Source: Limnobaculum xujianqingii (GTDB taxonomy: Bacteria; Pseudomonadota; Gammaproteobacteria; Enterobacterales; Enterobacteriaceae). From it: a stretch of 64,000 nucleotides of DNA. The notes beneath the pieces are model-generated. The model did no database searches and was not told the DNA's origin. It worked only from the letters and a program-made list of their open reading frames with translations. Of the stretch, positions 56,912-64,000 are shown piece by piece (position 1 is the stretch's first letter; every line of letters starts with the position of its first letter). The stretch covers positions 992,001-1,056,000 of the forward strand of contig NZ_JABMLK010000001.1 in NCBI RefSeq assembly GCF_013394855.1. The letters are read 5' to 3'. Position numbers and translations under genes: made by a program.

Positions 56912-57550
56912 ATGAGCGATCGAATCGCACAACGAATGGTTTCGTTAAATCTAAAAAGTAAAGATTTAATGAAAGCAACAAAAGCATCTAAAGGAACTGT
57001 TAGCCAGTGGGTTAACGGTGGGACGGAACCATCATCAAAATATATACTTTCTCTTGCAGAGGTATTGGGCGTATCGGAAAGATGGCTCATTGAGGGCGGA
57101 TTAATAGAAGAGACTCAAGGCAATAGCCAACCGGGCCCAGACCTGCGGCGTAGGGTGCCGCTTATATCTTCTGTACAAGCCGGAAACTGGAAAGAGATTG
57201 TGGAAGAACATTTAACCGAACTTACAGAATGGATTGAAACAACGGCGAAGGTATCGCCATATTCATTTTCGTTAAGAGTTACTGGTGATTCTATGGCAAG
57301 TCCAGCCGGTCACGGGACATCTATACCCAACGGCTCAATTGTTATAGTAGACCCTCAAATTGAGGCAACGAACGGGCGAATTGTTGTTGCTCGAGTAAAT
57401 GGTTCAAATGAAGCAACGGTAAAAAAGCTTGTTATAGATGGCCCTAACATATACTTAATGCCCCTTAATCCTAATTTTAAACGAATTGATTTTGATGATA
57501 ACTGCGAAATCATAGGAGTTTGCGTTAGGGTTGAGATGGACCTAATTTAG
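56912..57550 (+). CDS. cI: CI-type repressor with S24 autocleavage domain
   Basis: A 212-residue LexA/CI-like repressor. HTH at about 1-60 (KSKDLMKATKASKGTVSQWV). Cleavage site Ala-Gly in SSVQAGNWK (about 85-93). S24 catalytic Ser in VTGDSMASP (about 128) and Lys in ATVKKLV (about 171). RecA-driven self-cleavage should induce the prophage. ATG 56912 is preferred because GAGAG lies just before it; an in-frame ATG at 56897 has no ribosome site. Confidence 0.92.
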   Translation: MSDRIAQRMVSLNLKSKDLMKATKASKGTVSQWVNGGTEPSSKYILSLAEVLGVSERWLIEGGLIEETQGNSQPGPDLRRRVPLISSVQAGNWKEIVEEHLTELTEWIETTAKVSPYSFSLRVTGDSMASPAGHGTSIPNGSIVIVDPQIEATNGRIVVARVNGSNEATVKKLVIDGPNIYLMPLNPNFKRIDFDDNCEIIGVCVRVEMDLI

Positions 57551-57572
57551 AACCTCTACACAATTCCTACCA

Positions 57573-57596
57573 AACCGGCCTCGTGCCGGTTTTTTA
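57573..57596 (+). terminator. cI terminator
   Basis: CCGGC, CTCGT, GCCGG and six T, 22 bp after the cI stop. Confidence 0.85.
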
Positions 57597-57613
57597 TACC
57601 TCAAACAATTTTT

Positions 57614-57629
57614 ATTTAAAATATTAAAC
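57614..57629. promoter_or_regulatory. CI operator OL2-like
   Basis: ATTTAAAATATTAAAC; its reverse complement differs from the operator at 56880 by one base. Confidence 0.65.
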
Positions 57630-57635
57630 TTAAAA

Positions 57636-57663
57636 TTGACTTTTATGTTTAAATGATTAAACT
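57636..57663 (+). promoter_or_regulatory. PL promoter
   Basis: TTGACT (57636), 16-bp spacer, TAAACT (57658). The operator at 57647-57662 overlaps the -10 box, the mirror of the PR design. Drives the rightward early operon. Confidence 0.6.
57647..57662. promoter_or_regulatory. CI operator OL1-like
   Basis: GTTTAAATGATTAAAC is the exact reverse complement of the operator at 56834-56849. Confidence 0.75.
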
Positions 57664-57822
57664 TTATTCCATCAAGGCACAGTAGCACGCCAACAACCAG
57701 GTAAGGATACCGACCGAAAGGTAAAGTAGCTCTCAGTGGCATAGAAATACTGAGTGGTTGTAGATAGGTAAAGTTCTGACAGCCGGGAAATAGCGGCAAA
57801 TAAATACAATGAGGGTTTAACA

Positions 57823-58011
57823 ATGGAATTTAAAGATCTGCCAGGTATCGCGCAAGCGGCAGCATGTGAAGTGTTAAAACTACATTTTCCAAGCGGTGCA
57901 GTTAGCGCAGAACAATCAAATAAAATCGCACTGCGCGTAAGAGATGCTTTTATTGCTCTTTATTCTCTATCCGAGTCATCTCAGAAGAATAATGATCTAG
58001 AAGCAAAGTGA
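57823..58011 (+). CDS. hypothetical phage protein, 62 aa
   Basis: First gene after PL: MEFKDLPGIAQAAACEVLKL, a small helical protein. GAGGGTTTAACA stands before the ATG. No family recognised; by position it could be an early regulator, such as an N- or kil-like protein. Its last 62 bp overlap an antisense frame. Confidence 0.6.
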   Translation: MEFKDLPGIAQAAACEVLKLHFPSGAVSAEQSNKIALRVRDAFIALYSLSESSQKNNDLEAK

Positions 58012-58123
58012 ATGCCTCACTTGCCATGCGTTCACTACTGATTCGTCCAGCTCTGATTAGTTCAACCACTATCTCATGAGCCGCTCCATCTGGATTCATT
58101 AACGGGCTTTTTATATCAGCCAT
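57950..58123 (-). CDS. hypothetical 57-aa protein, antisense to the previous gene
   Basis: A minus-strand frame MADIKSPLMNPDGAAHEIVV, then ELIRAGRISSERMASEAF, ending RIENKEQ. GAGGAAATATT before the ATG is a good ribosome site, and the protein looks helical and natural. It overlaps the plus-strand gene by 62 bp tail to tail. Both can be real; a promoter for it is not obvious. Confidence 0.5.
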   Translation of the reverse strand: MADIKSPLMNPDGAAHEIVVELIRAGRISSERMASEAFTLLLDHYSSEMTRIENKEQ

Positions 58124-58342
58124 AATATTTCCTCATAGTTGTAGGGACTTAGAGGATACCACGAATGCCGTGAGTGGATAAATAATCGGCAATGATTTCA
58201 AGTTTCGATTCGGGCCGTCCGGTAATAACCGGTATGAATTGGAGAAGGTGAACGGCAAGTAGCCCTCCCTGTCACGGCAGTGAACGCGGTCTCGCCACAT
58301 ATCCCGCGTAAAGAATGCCCCGTGAGGCTTAAATGGCCGTCA

Positions 58343-58359
58343 GCTCCACGATACGGAGC
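58343..58359 (+). repeat. hairpin copy 1 with ACGATAC loop
   Basis: GCTCC, ACGATAC, GGAGC, preceded by CCGTCA and followed by ACT. The copy at 58773 has the same loop and flanks with a changed but still paired stem. Confidence 0.65.
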
Positions 58360-58772
58360 ACTGAATAACTATGAGCGAACGGTCGTAAGTCCTGTGGAAT
58401 GAAAGGCAGGTAAGCGACGCCGGAAAGCGTAACCGGCAGCCATGTAGCCCCAGCCGGAGGTGGGATATAACACCGGCAGCACAACACCGTTTTTGCACGT
58501 AGGGGCATCCTTTATCGGGGGTTGTATTGGACGATTGTAGACCTGTTTCAATGGGGATTCGGGGCAATCAGAAGATTAGCAGACAGCCCGGAAAGACGGG
58601 TAAACGCTGAAATGTAGTGATAATCCGAGCCGTGGCGGTTACCACGGCACATAGCTAAAAGAACATCGGCGGATAACGGCCTCATAAGCCAATCTACCCG
58701 TAGTAGTTGGCGCTACATCGGTGTTCTTTTAGGTGTGTAAACACCAATCATGAGGAATAAAACGACCCGTCA

Positions 58773-58789
58773 GCCCTACGATACAGGGC
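58773..58789 (+). repeat. hairpin copy 2 with ACGATAC loop
   Basis: GCCCT, ACGATAC, AGGGC, again preceded by CCGTCA and followed by ACT. Two stem pairs differ from copy 1 and both changes are compensated. Confidence 0.65.
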
Positions 58790-58804
58790 ACTAAATTACA
58801 GATG

Positions 58805-58827
58805 TAAAAAAGCCCACCGAAGTGGGC
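58805..58827 (-). terminator. minus-strand terminator inside the leader
   Basis: On the minus strand GCCCAC, TTCG, GTGGGC and six T. It would stop transcripts running against the early operon. Confidence 0.65.
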
Positions 58828-58952
58828 CTAATTACCCCCGGCTTTGCGACCAAACATCACCGGGAAGTTTAGTTGGGTTACCACACCCAACTTAAGGAAT
58901 AACCAATGACCACTTAAGGCCATTGATCACCATTAAATATACAGGAGTCGAT

Positions 58953-59168
58953 ATGATATCGCTACCAAAAAAAGTAAAGAAAACCCTTTACGTGTACCTC
59001 AATAAAGCGCCACACACCCTACCAAGTAATGTATTGGTTTTTAGCTTCATTGACATGTCCAGTATCGATACTTATCTATTTCTTCAAACCCAAGAGATAG
59101 AAGTCGAGATCAATGAATCTTCTCAGCGCCAAATCGCAAATTATATAAATAAAGAAATATTCAATTAA
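58953..59168 (+). CDS. hypothetical phage protein, 71 aa
   Basis: MISLPKKVKKTLYVYLNKAP, then FSFIDMSSIDTYLFLQTQEI and a helical tail. Looks like a small mixed fold; not recognised. GGAG sits 5 nt before ATG 58953, which is preferred over the TTG at 58923. Confidence 0.6.
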   Translation: MISLPKKVKKTLYVYLNKAPHTLPSNVLVFSFIDMSSIDTYLFLQTQEIEVEINESSQRQIANYINKEIFN

Positions 59169-59172
59169 TTAT

Positions 59173-59188
59173 CTGTGACATGTCACAG
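59173..59188. promoter_or_regulatory. 16-bp perfect palindrome at a ribosome binding site
   Basis: CTGTGACATGTCACAG. It abuts AGGGGG, the ribosome site of the next gene. The inner 14 bp recur at 23253-23266 inside the antirepressor gene. Confidence 0.55.
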
Positions 59189-59197
59189 GGGGTTAGC

Positions 59198-59449
59198 GTG
59201 AATTTTCCAAAATATGAAAGCCCAATCTACGACCGCGCACTTGAGATTATTTCTACCGATAGTGCGTTGTTAGATGCCCACGACAGAACTGTAAGAAGTC
59301 TCGCCCTCGCCCATCGAGATAAGCAGAATTTTTTACGTGACCAGTTCTGTGACCAACTTGTTTTACTACTTACGGATGCTATTGAAACAGCAATCAATGA
59401 ACAAAACGCCGACGACCACGGCGATGATTTTTACTTAGATGAGGAATAA
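59198..59449 (+). CDS. hypothetical phage protein, 83 aa
   Basis: MNFPKYESPIYDRALEII, then LALAHRDKQNFLRDQFCDQL and an acidic tail DDHGDDFYLDEE. Helical, acidic, family not recognised. The GTG at 59198 is preferred because AGGGGG is 5 nt upstream; the ATG at 59180 would put the palindrome in the coding part. It runs into the RecE-N-like gene after 3 bp. Confidence 0.6.
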   Translation: MNFPKYESPIYDRALEIISTDSALLDAHDRTVRSLALAHRDKQNFLRDQFCDQLVLLLTDAIETAINEQNADDHGDDFYLDEE

Positions 59450-59452
59450 CCA

Positions 59453-60919
59453 ATGTCCATTTTTTTATGTACCTTTCGTCCTAAAAAATCCGCTGAAAAA
59501 AACGGTGCTGTAATTCTCGTTACTACGGTTGAATCAGCAAGTGATAGCCGCGCTGCTAGTCGCGCAGGAGTGCTTCTTGAAGATTATGATGCTGACTCAT
59601 ATGAAAACTTTCAGAAGCCCATTGTAACTGAAGTTCCAGAGGGAATTTTAGCCCCTGAAATTGGCGTGTTCGATAATACATTCCATGAGCGCTATGAGTT
59701 AAATGGCAACGTTTGGATGGTACCAGAACCAAAACCTGAGTCAGTACCTGCGCCAGTAGAACCAGAAACCTCAGCAAATGAATCTGAATCAGGTGTGTCA
59801 TTCGATAAGTTAGCGTTTGATGTGAAGGTTGCTGCCTTATGTTTGTTCTGTCATGCAGCCCTGGAGCCGGATAAAGAACAGTTACATGAAGCTCACGAGG
59901 CAATCAATGACTATGAAGCGAATCCAGAAATCAGCGCTATTACTCAAGCCTTGACAGGAATTGAGGCGGCAAAACATTTATTACCTGAAAAATTATTATC
60001 TCTTGTTGAGGCTATTCAGGATAAGTATTCCAGCTCACCTACTTTTCCTCAGTTTCCGGTCATTCGTCAGTTTGCAGAACGCTGGATATCAACACCCCCA
60101 TCAGAGCGTGATCAGAAGTTTGCTACATCAACACCGGCTACAGCAGCCGAAGCAAGTAAATACTCTGATATTGATATTGATATGGATGTAGCGCTAGGAC
60201 TCGTCTGCAGCAATCTGGCAACTGCTAATCCGATTGAAGTTAATCGGGCGCGTAACATGGTGAAGGACAATACCGATTCTCAATACAAGCGCATATCAAT
60301 GAATTTGCGGACTGTCTCCGGCATTACGTCATATACACGGGAACAAATTTACGGTTTAACTCGTGAAATTCTATCTCTTGATGGGGTAGCTGATGATCAA
60401 TTAGCCGTCAGCACATACATTGCAAACTGGATATCAAAAAATCCTGTCGCTACTTCTACAGCTCCTGAGATCAAAAAAGTCGGTGATAAATTTACAGTTA
60501 CTGGTTTTAAGACTGGCCTTAACTGTGAAAACCATATGGTTGTAGGCAATGATGATCTGCCTGTTGTGGAAAACGACTTTGTAACTGAAGAGGGAGGTTT
60601 TGTTTATGAGGTACCACCGGAAACGCCGGATGTTGCCAACAAGCCTGTGCTTGATAAACCATCAGTGGAGGATACTAAGCAAGCTGTAACGGATACTCTA
60701 AATAGTGTTGGCTATGCGGTGTATGGGACAGTTCAACCTGCCTCCAATAATAACTGGCATAACCTCGATTCATATTCATGTATAGCGATGACCTCTATCG
60801 TTTTACGTGCGATCGATGAATATGCAAATGAGCATGATATCAGCCTCGATAAGATCGATTACTACCGCATATTAAGTGCCGCAAATTCCGCTGCCGGTAC
60901 CAATGATATGGAGGTCTGA
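59453..60919 (+). CDS. RecE N-terminal-like protein without nuclease domain
   Basis: A 488-residue protein. The first about 90 residues (FLCTFRPKKSAEKNGAVILV ... FHERYELNGNVWMVPEP) resemble the N-terminus of Rac RecE (FLLRKAKKSS ... ERYQL), followed by a proline/glutamate-rich linker. The rest is helical with a linker at about 365-430. The RecE exonuclease domain is absent; a lambda-Exo-type nuclease is encoded two genes on instead. Role unknown; the N-terminal part of RecE is dispensable for its nuclease activity. Two bp before recT. Confidence 0.65.
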   Translation: MSIFLCTFRPKKSAEKNGAVILVTTVESASDSRAASRAGVLLEDYDADSYENFQKPIVTEVPEGILAPEIGVFDNTFHERYELNGNVWMVPEPKPESVPAPVEPETSANESESGVSFDKLAFDVKVAALCLFCHAALEPDKEQLHEAHEAINDYEANPEISAITQALTGIEAAKHLLPEKLLSLVEAIQDKYSSSPTFPQFPVIRQFAERWISTPPSERDQKFATSTPATAAEASKYSDIDIDMDVALGLVCSNLATANPIEVNRARNMVKDNTDSQYKRISMNLRTVSGITSYTREQIYGLTREILSLDGVADDQLAVSTYIANWISKNPVATSTAPEIKKVGDKFTVTGFKTGLNCENHMVVGNDDLPVVENDFVTEEGGFVYEVPPETPDVANKPVLDKPSVEDTKQAVTDTLNSVGYAVYGTVQPASNNNWHNLDSYSCIAMTSIVLRAIDEYANEHDISLDKIDYYRILSAANSAAGTNDMEV

Positions 60920-60921
60920 TC

Positions 60922-61869
60922 ATGGCTAACACTAAACTTGATACTGTTAAAAATGTGGTTCTCTCCCTTTCGGGGGAGTTCCAAAAAACTCTATCTGATC
61001 AGTCATTAAATTTTGCTCGTGAATCAGGGTTTGCGTTACAAGCTCTGCAAAATAACCCGTATTTACTCGGTATCGCTACCGGTAATCAGGCATCGTTAAC
61101 CAATGCAATCGTTAATATTGCAGCTATTGGAATCAGCCTAAATCCCGCATCCAAACTTGCTTACTTGGTTCCCCGTGATAACAAGGTATGTATTGATATC
61201 AGCTATATGGGGCTTATGCACATTGCCCAACAAACTGGTGCAATTAAATGGTGCCAGGCAGATGTTGTGCGCCGTACTGACCGATTTAAACGGATGGGTA
61301 TTACTCTTGAACCGCTTCATGAGTATGAGTGCTTTGCGGAAATCGAGCAGCGTGGCGATATGGTCGGCGTGTATAGCGTAATAAAAACAGATGATGGCGA
61401 TTTTCTCACTCATACCATGCGTATTGCCGATGTTTTTAATATTCGTGACCGGTCTGTAGCATGGAAGGCATACATAAAAGACAAATCTAAAACTTGTCCG
61501 TGGGCTACGGATGAAGAGCAAATGGTATTAAAAACCTGCGTTAAACAGGCTGCAAAATACTGGCCTCGCCGTGACCGTCTTGATAATGCTATTGAATATC
61601 TGAATACCGAACTGGATGAAGGAATTAATTTTGCTGCAGAACGTTCTGGAACCGAGCCAAAAGATATTACGCCAGCCAGTGATGAATCGTTGAATCACCT
61701 TTTCGGTTTAATGGCTCAAACAGGGAAAACAGAGGCCAGCATCGTCGAAGGTGTAATTCCACGGCTCATTGGGCGAAGTGTAACCTCTATTCCAGATCTG
61801 ACAGAGGAAGAAGCGAGAAAGTTAATAGGCTTCATTGAAAAGCGCATTAAAACGCAGGGGGCAGCATGA
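60922..61869 (+). CDS. recT: single-strand annealing protein RecT
   Basis: A 315-residue annealing protein. [60 protein letters not shown] and [16 protein letters not shown] are hallmark RecT motifs. It binds ssDNA made by the exonuclease and anneals it. It overlaps the exonuclease gene by 4 bp. Confidence 0.95.
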   Translation: MANTKLDTVKNVVLSLSGEFQKTLSDQSLNFARESGFALQALQNNPYLLGIATGNQASLTNAIVNIAAIGISLNPASKLAYLVPRDNKVCIDISYMGLMHIAQQTGAIKWCQADVVRRTDRFKRMGITLEPLHEYECFAEIEQRGDMVGVYSVIKTDDGDFLTHTMRIADVFNIRDRSVAWKAYIKDKSKTCPWATDEEQMVLKTCVKQAAKYWPRRDRLDNAIEYLNTELDEGINFAAERSGTEPKDITPASDESLNHLFGLMAQTGKTEASIVEGVIPRLIGRSVTSIPDLTEEEARKLIGFIEKRIKTQGAA

Positions 61870-62552
61870 CAGATAAATCTATTATTCTGGCCCGTACCGG
61901 CATAGATGTTGACAATATTGAACAGGGTTCGGAAGCATGGAAACGCCTACGACTAGGCGTTATTACAGCAAGCAATGCTATCAATGTTATTGCTAGCGGT
62001 CGTGGCGGTAACGGATGGGGTGAAAAAAAGAAAACTTACTTGCTAACCCTTATTGCTGAAATTTGTACTGGGCAATCTCCTGACATCACAGCCAAACCAT
62101 TAGAGTGGGGGAAAGATCATGAAGATGATGCCCGCTACGCCTTTGAATTTGTCACCGGCCTGGAAGTTGTAGAAGTTCCATTTTTCTACAAAGATGAATC
62201 ACTACGGTGTGGTGCCAGTCCTGATGGAATTTGTAGTGATGGTGCAGGTCTTGAACTTAAATGCCCTTTTAATACGGCTACGTATCTGGATTTCCGCCTA
62301 AACGGGAACATTAAACCCGAATATGTAGCTCAATGTCAGTTTTCAATGTGGGTAACTGGTAGAGAGCGCTGGTATTTCGCCAACTACGATCCCCGAATGA
62401 GTTTCGAAAACGTTCACCATATCGTTTTTGAACGTGATGAATCATTCATGAAGCAATTTGATGAACAAGTGCCGGAATTTATAGAGGCAATGGACGCAGC
62501 CCTCGTTGATCTTGGCTTCCAGTTCGGTGACCAATGGGGGAACCGCGCATGA
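61866..62552 (+). CDS. exo: lambda-Exo-type recombination exonuclease
   Basis: A 228-residue 5'-3' exonuclease close to lambda Red alpha (226 residues): EQGSEAWKRLRLGVITASNA, AKPLEWGKDHEDDARYAFEF, CGASPDGICSDGAGLELKCP (metal-binding Asp, Glu and Lys), YVAQCQFSMWVTGRERWYFA. The trimer degrades one strand of double-stranded ends. Here its partner is RecT rather than Bet. Confidence 0.95.
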   Translation: MTDKSIILARTGIDVDNIEQGSEAWKRLRLGVITASNAINVIASGRGGNGWGEKKKTYLLTLIAEICTGQSPDITAKPLEWGKDHEDDARYAFEFVTGLEVVEVPFFYKDESLRCGASPDGICSDGAGLELKCPFNTATYLDFRLNGNIKPEYVAQCQFSMWVTGRERWYFANYDPRMSFENVHHIVFERDESFMKQFDEQVPEFIEAMDAALVDLGFQFGDQWGNRA

Positions 62553-62719
62553 TGAATAAGACGTTAAAGAAAGGCGAATCTGTGCACGTAATCTGTCCTG
62601 ATGGCGGAAAAATAAAGATTAAAGCCAAACGTTACTCAGAGTTTGAATTTGAGGTGCCTGAGAATGCTCGGTACATAGATATCAAACCGAATGAGAAAAA
62701 AGCACCTGATTATCAATAA
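62549..62719 (+). CDS. hypothetical small phage protein, 56 aa
   Basis: MMNKTLKKGESVHVICPDGG, then KIKIKAKRYSEFEFEVPENA and a short tail. A compact beta-type protein. It overlaps the exonuclease stop (ATGA). The layout GES-VHV...IKIKAKR recalls CsrA faintly but the key residues are not there, so no function is given. Confidence 0.6.
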   Translation: MMNKTLKKGESVHVICPDGGKIKIKAKRYSEFEFEVPENARYIDIKPNEKKAPDYQ

Positions 62720-62775
62720 TCAAAAAATACCGGTTGGCAATGTTACGTTGTCAGCCGGTCATGAGGAATAACCAC

Positions 62776-62994
62776 ATGGCTAATGAATTTTTAACAGTTG
62801 ATGAAGTCATCGAACTGACTGGATTCAAAAAACAGTCATGTCAGTGTGAAGCATTAACCGCTAATGGCTTTTCATACGCTAAAGATGCCGAAGGTCGACC
62901 TAAATTGACGTGGACACATGTTAACGCGGTACTGAACGGACAAATCAATACTGTTATATACCAAGATGAGCGGCCTAATTTCGGGGCTATATAA
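62776..62994 (+). CDS. DUF4224 family protein, excisionase-like
   Basis: A 72-residue protein: FLTVDEVIELTGFKKQSCQC, LTANGFSYAKDAEGRPKLTW. This is the DUF4224 pattern, a small winged-helix-like protein almost always found directly before phage integrases. An Xis or integrase-control role is inferred. GAGGAATAACCAC precedes the ATG at 62776. Confidence 0.8.
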   Translation: MANEFLTVDEVIELTGFKKQSCQCEALTANGFSYAKDAEGRPKLTWTHVNAVLNGQINTVIYQDERPNFGAI

Positions 62995-64000
62995 TGAATC
63001 CGGTCGATAAAAGTAAACTACCTAAACGCGTATACGCCAATAAATACAGTTATTACTACAAACCAACTGACAACGTTTCTATTACCCTCGGACCTCTATC
63101 TATGCCGATGTCCGAGGTATGGAGAAAATACGAAATAGAAGTTAATGGTCAAAGTAAAATAATGACCTTTTCTAAATTATGGGCGCTATTTCTTAAGAGC
63201 CAATATTATTTGGAGCTTGCCCCACGTACACAAGATGATTATTTAAAACATGAGAAAAAGTTACTGGCCGTATTTGGAAAAGTGAAGGCGGATTTAATAC
63301 GGCCAGAAGATGTCAGACAGTTTATGGATCAAAGAGGATTGCAAAGCAAAACACAGGCAAACCATGAAAAGGCCAGCATGTCTCGTGCATATAGGTGGGG
63401 ATACGAGCGCGGATATGTGAAAGGTAATCCCTGTGCCGGTATATCGAAACTAAAAGTTATACCGAGAGATTATTATATTAGTGATGAGGAATACGAAGCG
63501 GTGTATTCATTTGCCAGTGACCGGTTAAAGGTAGCCATGGAAATAGCGTATTTATGCGCAAGCAGAGCCGGTGATGTTGCAAAAGCCAAATGGTTAGATG
63601 AGCTGGAAGCTGGTTTTTATATCCAACAAGGCAAAACTGGGAAGAAGCAGATCAAAGCATGGACACAGCGTTTAAGGAACGCATTGGATTTAGCAAAAAA
63701 AGCTATGCCGCCGAAATCACGTAATGACTATATCGTAGTTAATACACTTGGTGAGCGGTTAACAATAAAAACGCTAAATAACTGGTGGGTTGATGCCAAG
63801 CAACAAGCATCAGAAAAACTCGGTCGCCCTCTTTCGTTCACTTACCATGACATAAAGGCCAAAGGAATATCAGATTACACAGGTTCATCAAAAGAAAAAC
63901 AGTTATTCAGTGGCCATAAAACAGAACAACAAGTCCTTACATATGACCGGAAAATTGCAGTCACCCCATCATTGGATGTACCTGTAATTTCCGAGCAAAA
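62994..64000 (+). CDS. int: tyrosine integrase of the tRNA-Ser prophage (3'-partial)
   Basis: The first 335 codons of a tyrosine recombinase, open to the window edge. Core-binding domain about 55-150 (FSKLWALFLKSQYYLELAPR), catalytic domain with Arg in LCASRAGDVAKAKW (about 190), Lys in IQQGKTGKKQIK, His/Lys in YHDIKAKGISD, GH in FSGHKTEQQ and Tyr in LTYDRK. HDIK in place of HxxR is common in this subfamily. The ATG overlaps the DUF4224 stop (TAATG). Its attachment site must lie just beyond 64000, matching the tRNA-Ser half at 22175. Confidence 0.92.
   Translation, partial: MNPVDKSKLPKRVYANKYSYYYKPTDNVSITLGPLSMPMSEVWRKYEIEVNGQSKIMTFSKLWALFLKSQYYLELAPRTQDDYLKHEKKLLAVFGKVKADLIRPEDVRQFMDQRGLQSKTQANHEKASMSRAYRWGYERGYVKGNPCAGISKLKVIPRDYYISDEEYEAVYSFASDRLKVAMEIAYLCASRAGDVAKAKWLDELEAGFYIQQGKTGKKQIKAWTQRLRNALDLAKKAMPPKSRNDYIVVNTLGERLTIKTLNNWWVDAKQQASEKLGRPLSFTYHDIKAKGISDYTGSSKEKQLFSGHKTEQQVLTYDRKIAVTPSLDVPVISEQ

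Larger units (their letters stand above)
58124..58952 (+). other. structured untranslated leader, about 800 bp
   Basis: No supported coding frame. It is richer in GC than its surroundings and full of hairpins: the pair at 58343-58359 and 58773-58789 with the same loop, GCCGTGG/CCACGGC at about 58631-58650, the UUCG-type stem at 58812-58826, and AGTTGGGT/ACCCAACT at 58871-58892. Likely a structured RNA within the PL transcript or an embedded noncoding gene. Confidence 0.6.

Noticed and set aside
59556..59903. 115-codon minus-strand frame inside the RecE-N-like gene
   Set aside because: Shadow frame of a long gene with normal codon use on the plus strand.
62549..62719. Possible CsrA-like protein
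   Set aside because: The strand spacing is similar but the CsrA N-terminus (MLxLxR) and RNA-binding C-terminal region are missing.

Overview
The window reads as an enterobacterial chromosome (order Enterobacterales) with moderate-to-low GC, carrying one prophage end on the left and most of a second, lambda-like prophage on the right. Evidence for the order is the set of close homologues of E. coli icd, rluE, nudJ, mnmA, hflD, purB, pgsA, uvrC, uvrY, hspQ, tusE and zinT, and the glyW-cysT-leuZ type tRNA cluster next to pgsA-uvrC-uvrY. Genus cannot be fixed from sequence alone; a lineage such as Budviciaceae is possible but that is a guess.

Layout. 1-2386: end of a prophage beside the 3' end of icd, with a partial ORF, a lambda-Xis-like excisionase, a lambda-type integrase that lacks a catalytic arginine, and a small membrane protein. 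The order icd / cargo / int / xis matches icd-integrating phages (e14, phage 21). 2439-22177: chromosomal backbone (icd, rluE, nudJ, mnmA, hflD, purB, a PepT-like peptidase, a YqjA/YghB-type DedA protein, two AriR/YmgB-like small proteins, three tRNAs, pgsA, uvrC, uvrY, ydhR-like, an orphan phage-type Dam methylase, a 1.2-kb AT-rich gene-poor stretch, hspQ, tusE, a TSUP exporter, a DUF1471 protein, zinT with a candidate Zur site, and a lipoprotein). phoPQ, which sits between purB and pepT in E. coli, is absent there.

22175-64000 and beyond: a lambdoid siphovirus prophage integrated in a tRNA-Ser(UGA) gene. The 3' half of the tRNA remains at 22175-22236 and the integrase gene runs off the right edge. 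From left to right: an antirepressor (ORF6N type) with a C4-like antisense RNA leader (+); then, on the minus strand and therefore read from right to left, the late operon: terminase, portal, head morphogenesis, scaffold, capsid, head-tail joining, tail genes with a programmed -1 frameshift, tape measure, tail tip, J and S74-type tail fibre. To the right of terminase lie an anti-CBASS Acb2-like gene, Rz/Rz1, endolysin and holin, then a two-gene XRE-ImmA/IrrE module inserted exactly between the Q-like gene and lysis, then nucleotide/DNA modification genes, a DnaB helicase and its loader/initiator with internal iterons, YdaT, Cro and CI. CI is flanked by two matching pairs of operators. Rightward early genes follow: a long structured untranslated leader, small genes, a RecE-N-like protein, RecT, a lambda-Exo homologue, a DUF4224 protein and the integrase.

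How it works together: CI holds PL and PR shut through shared 16-bp operators. Induction releases recombination genes rightward and replication/Q leftward. Late transcription must pass many intrinsic terminator-like hairpins, as expected for Q-type antitermination. The most interesting accessory items are the phage protein with an FtsK gamma-type DNA-binding domain, the Acb2-like protein, the XRE-ImmA module, the C4/antirepressor circuit and the structured leader with two covarying hairpins. All function assignments rest on reading the sequence and recalled family signatures; no database search was run.
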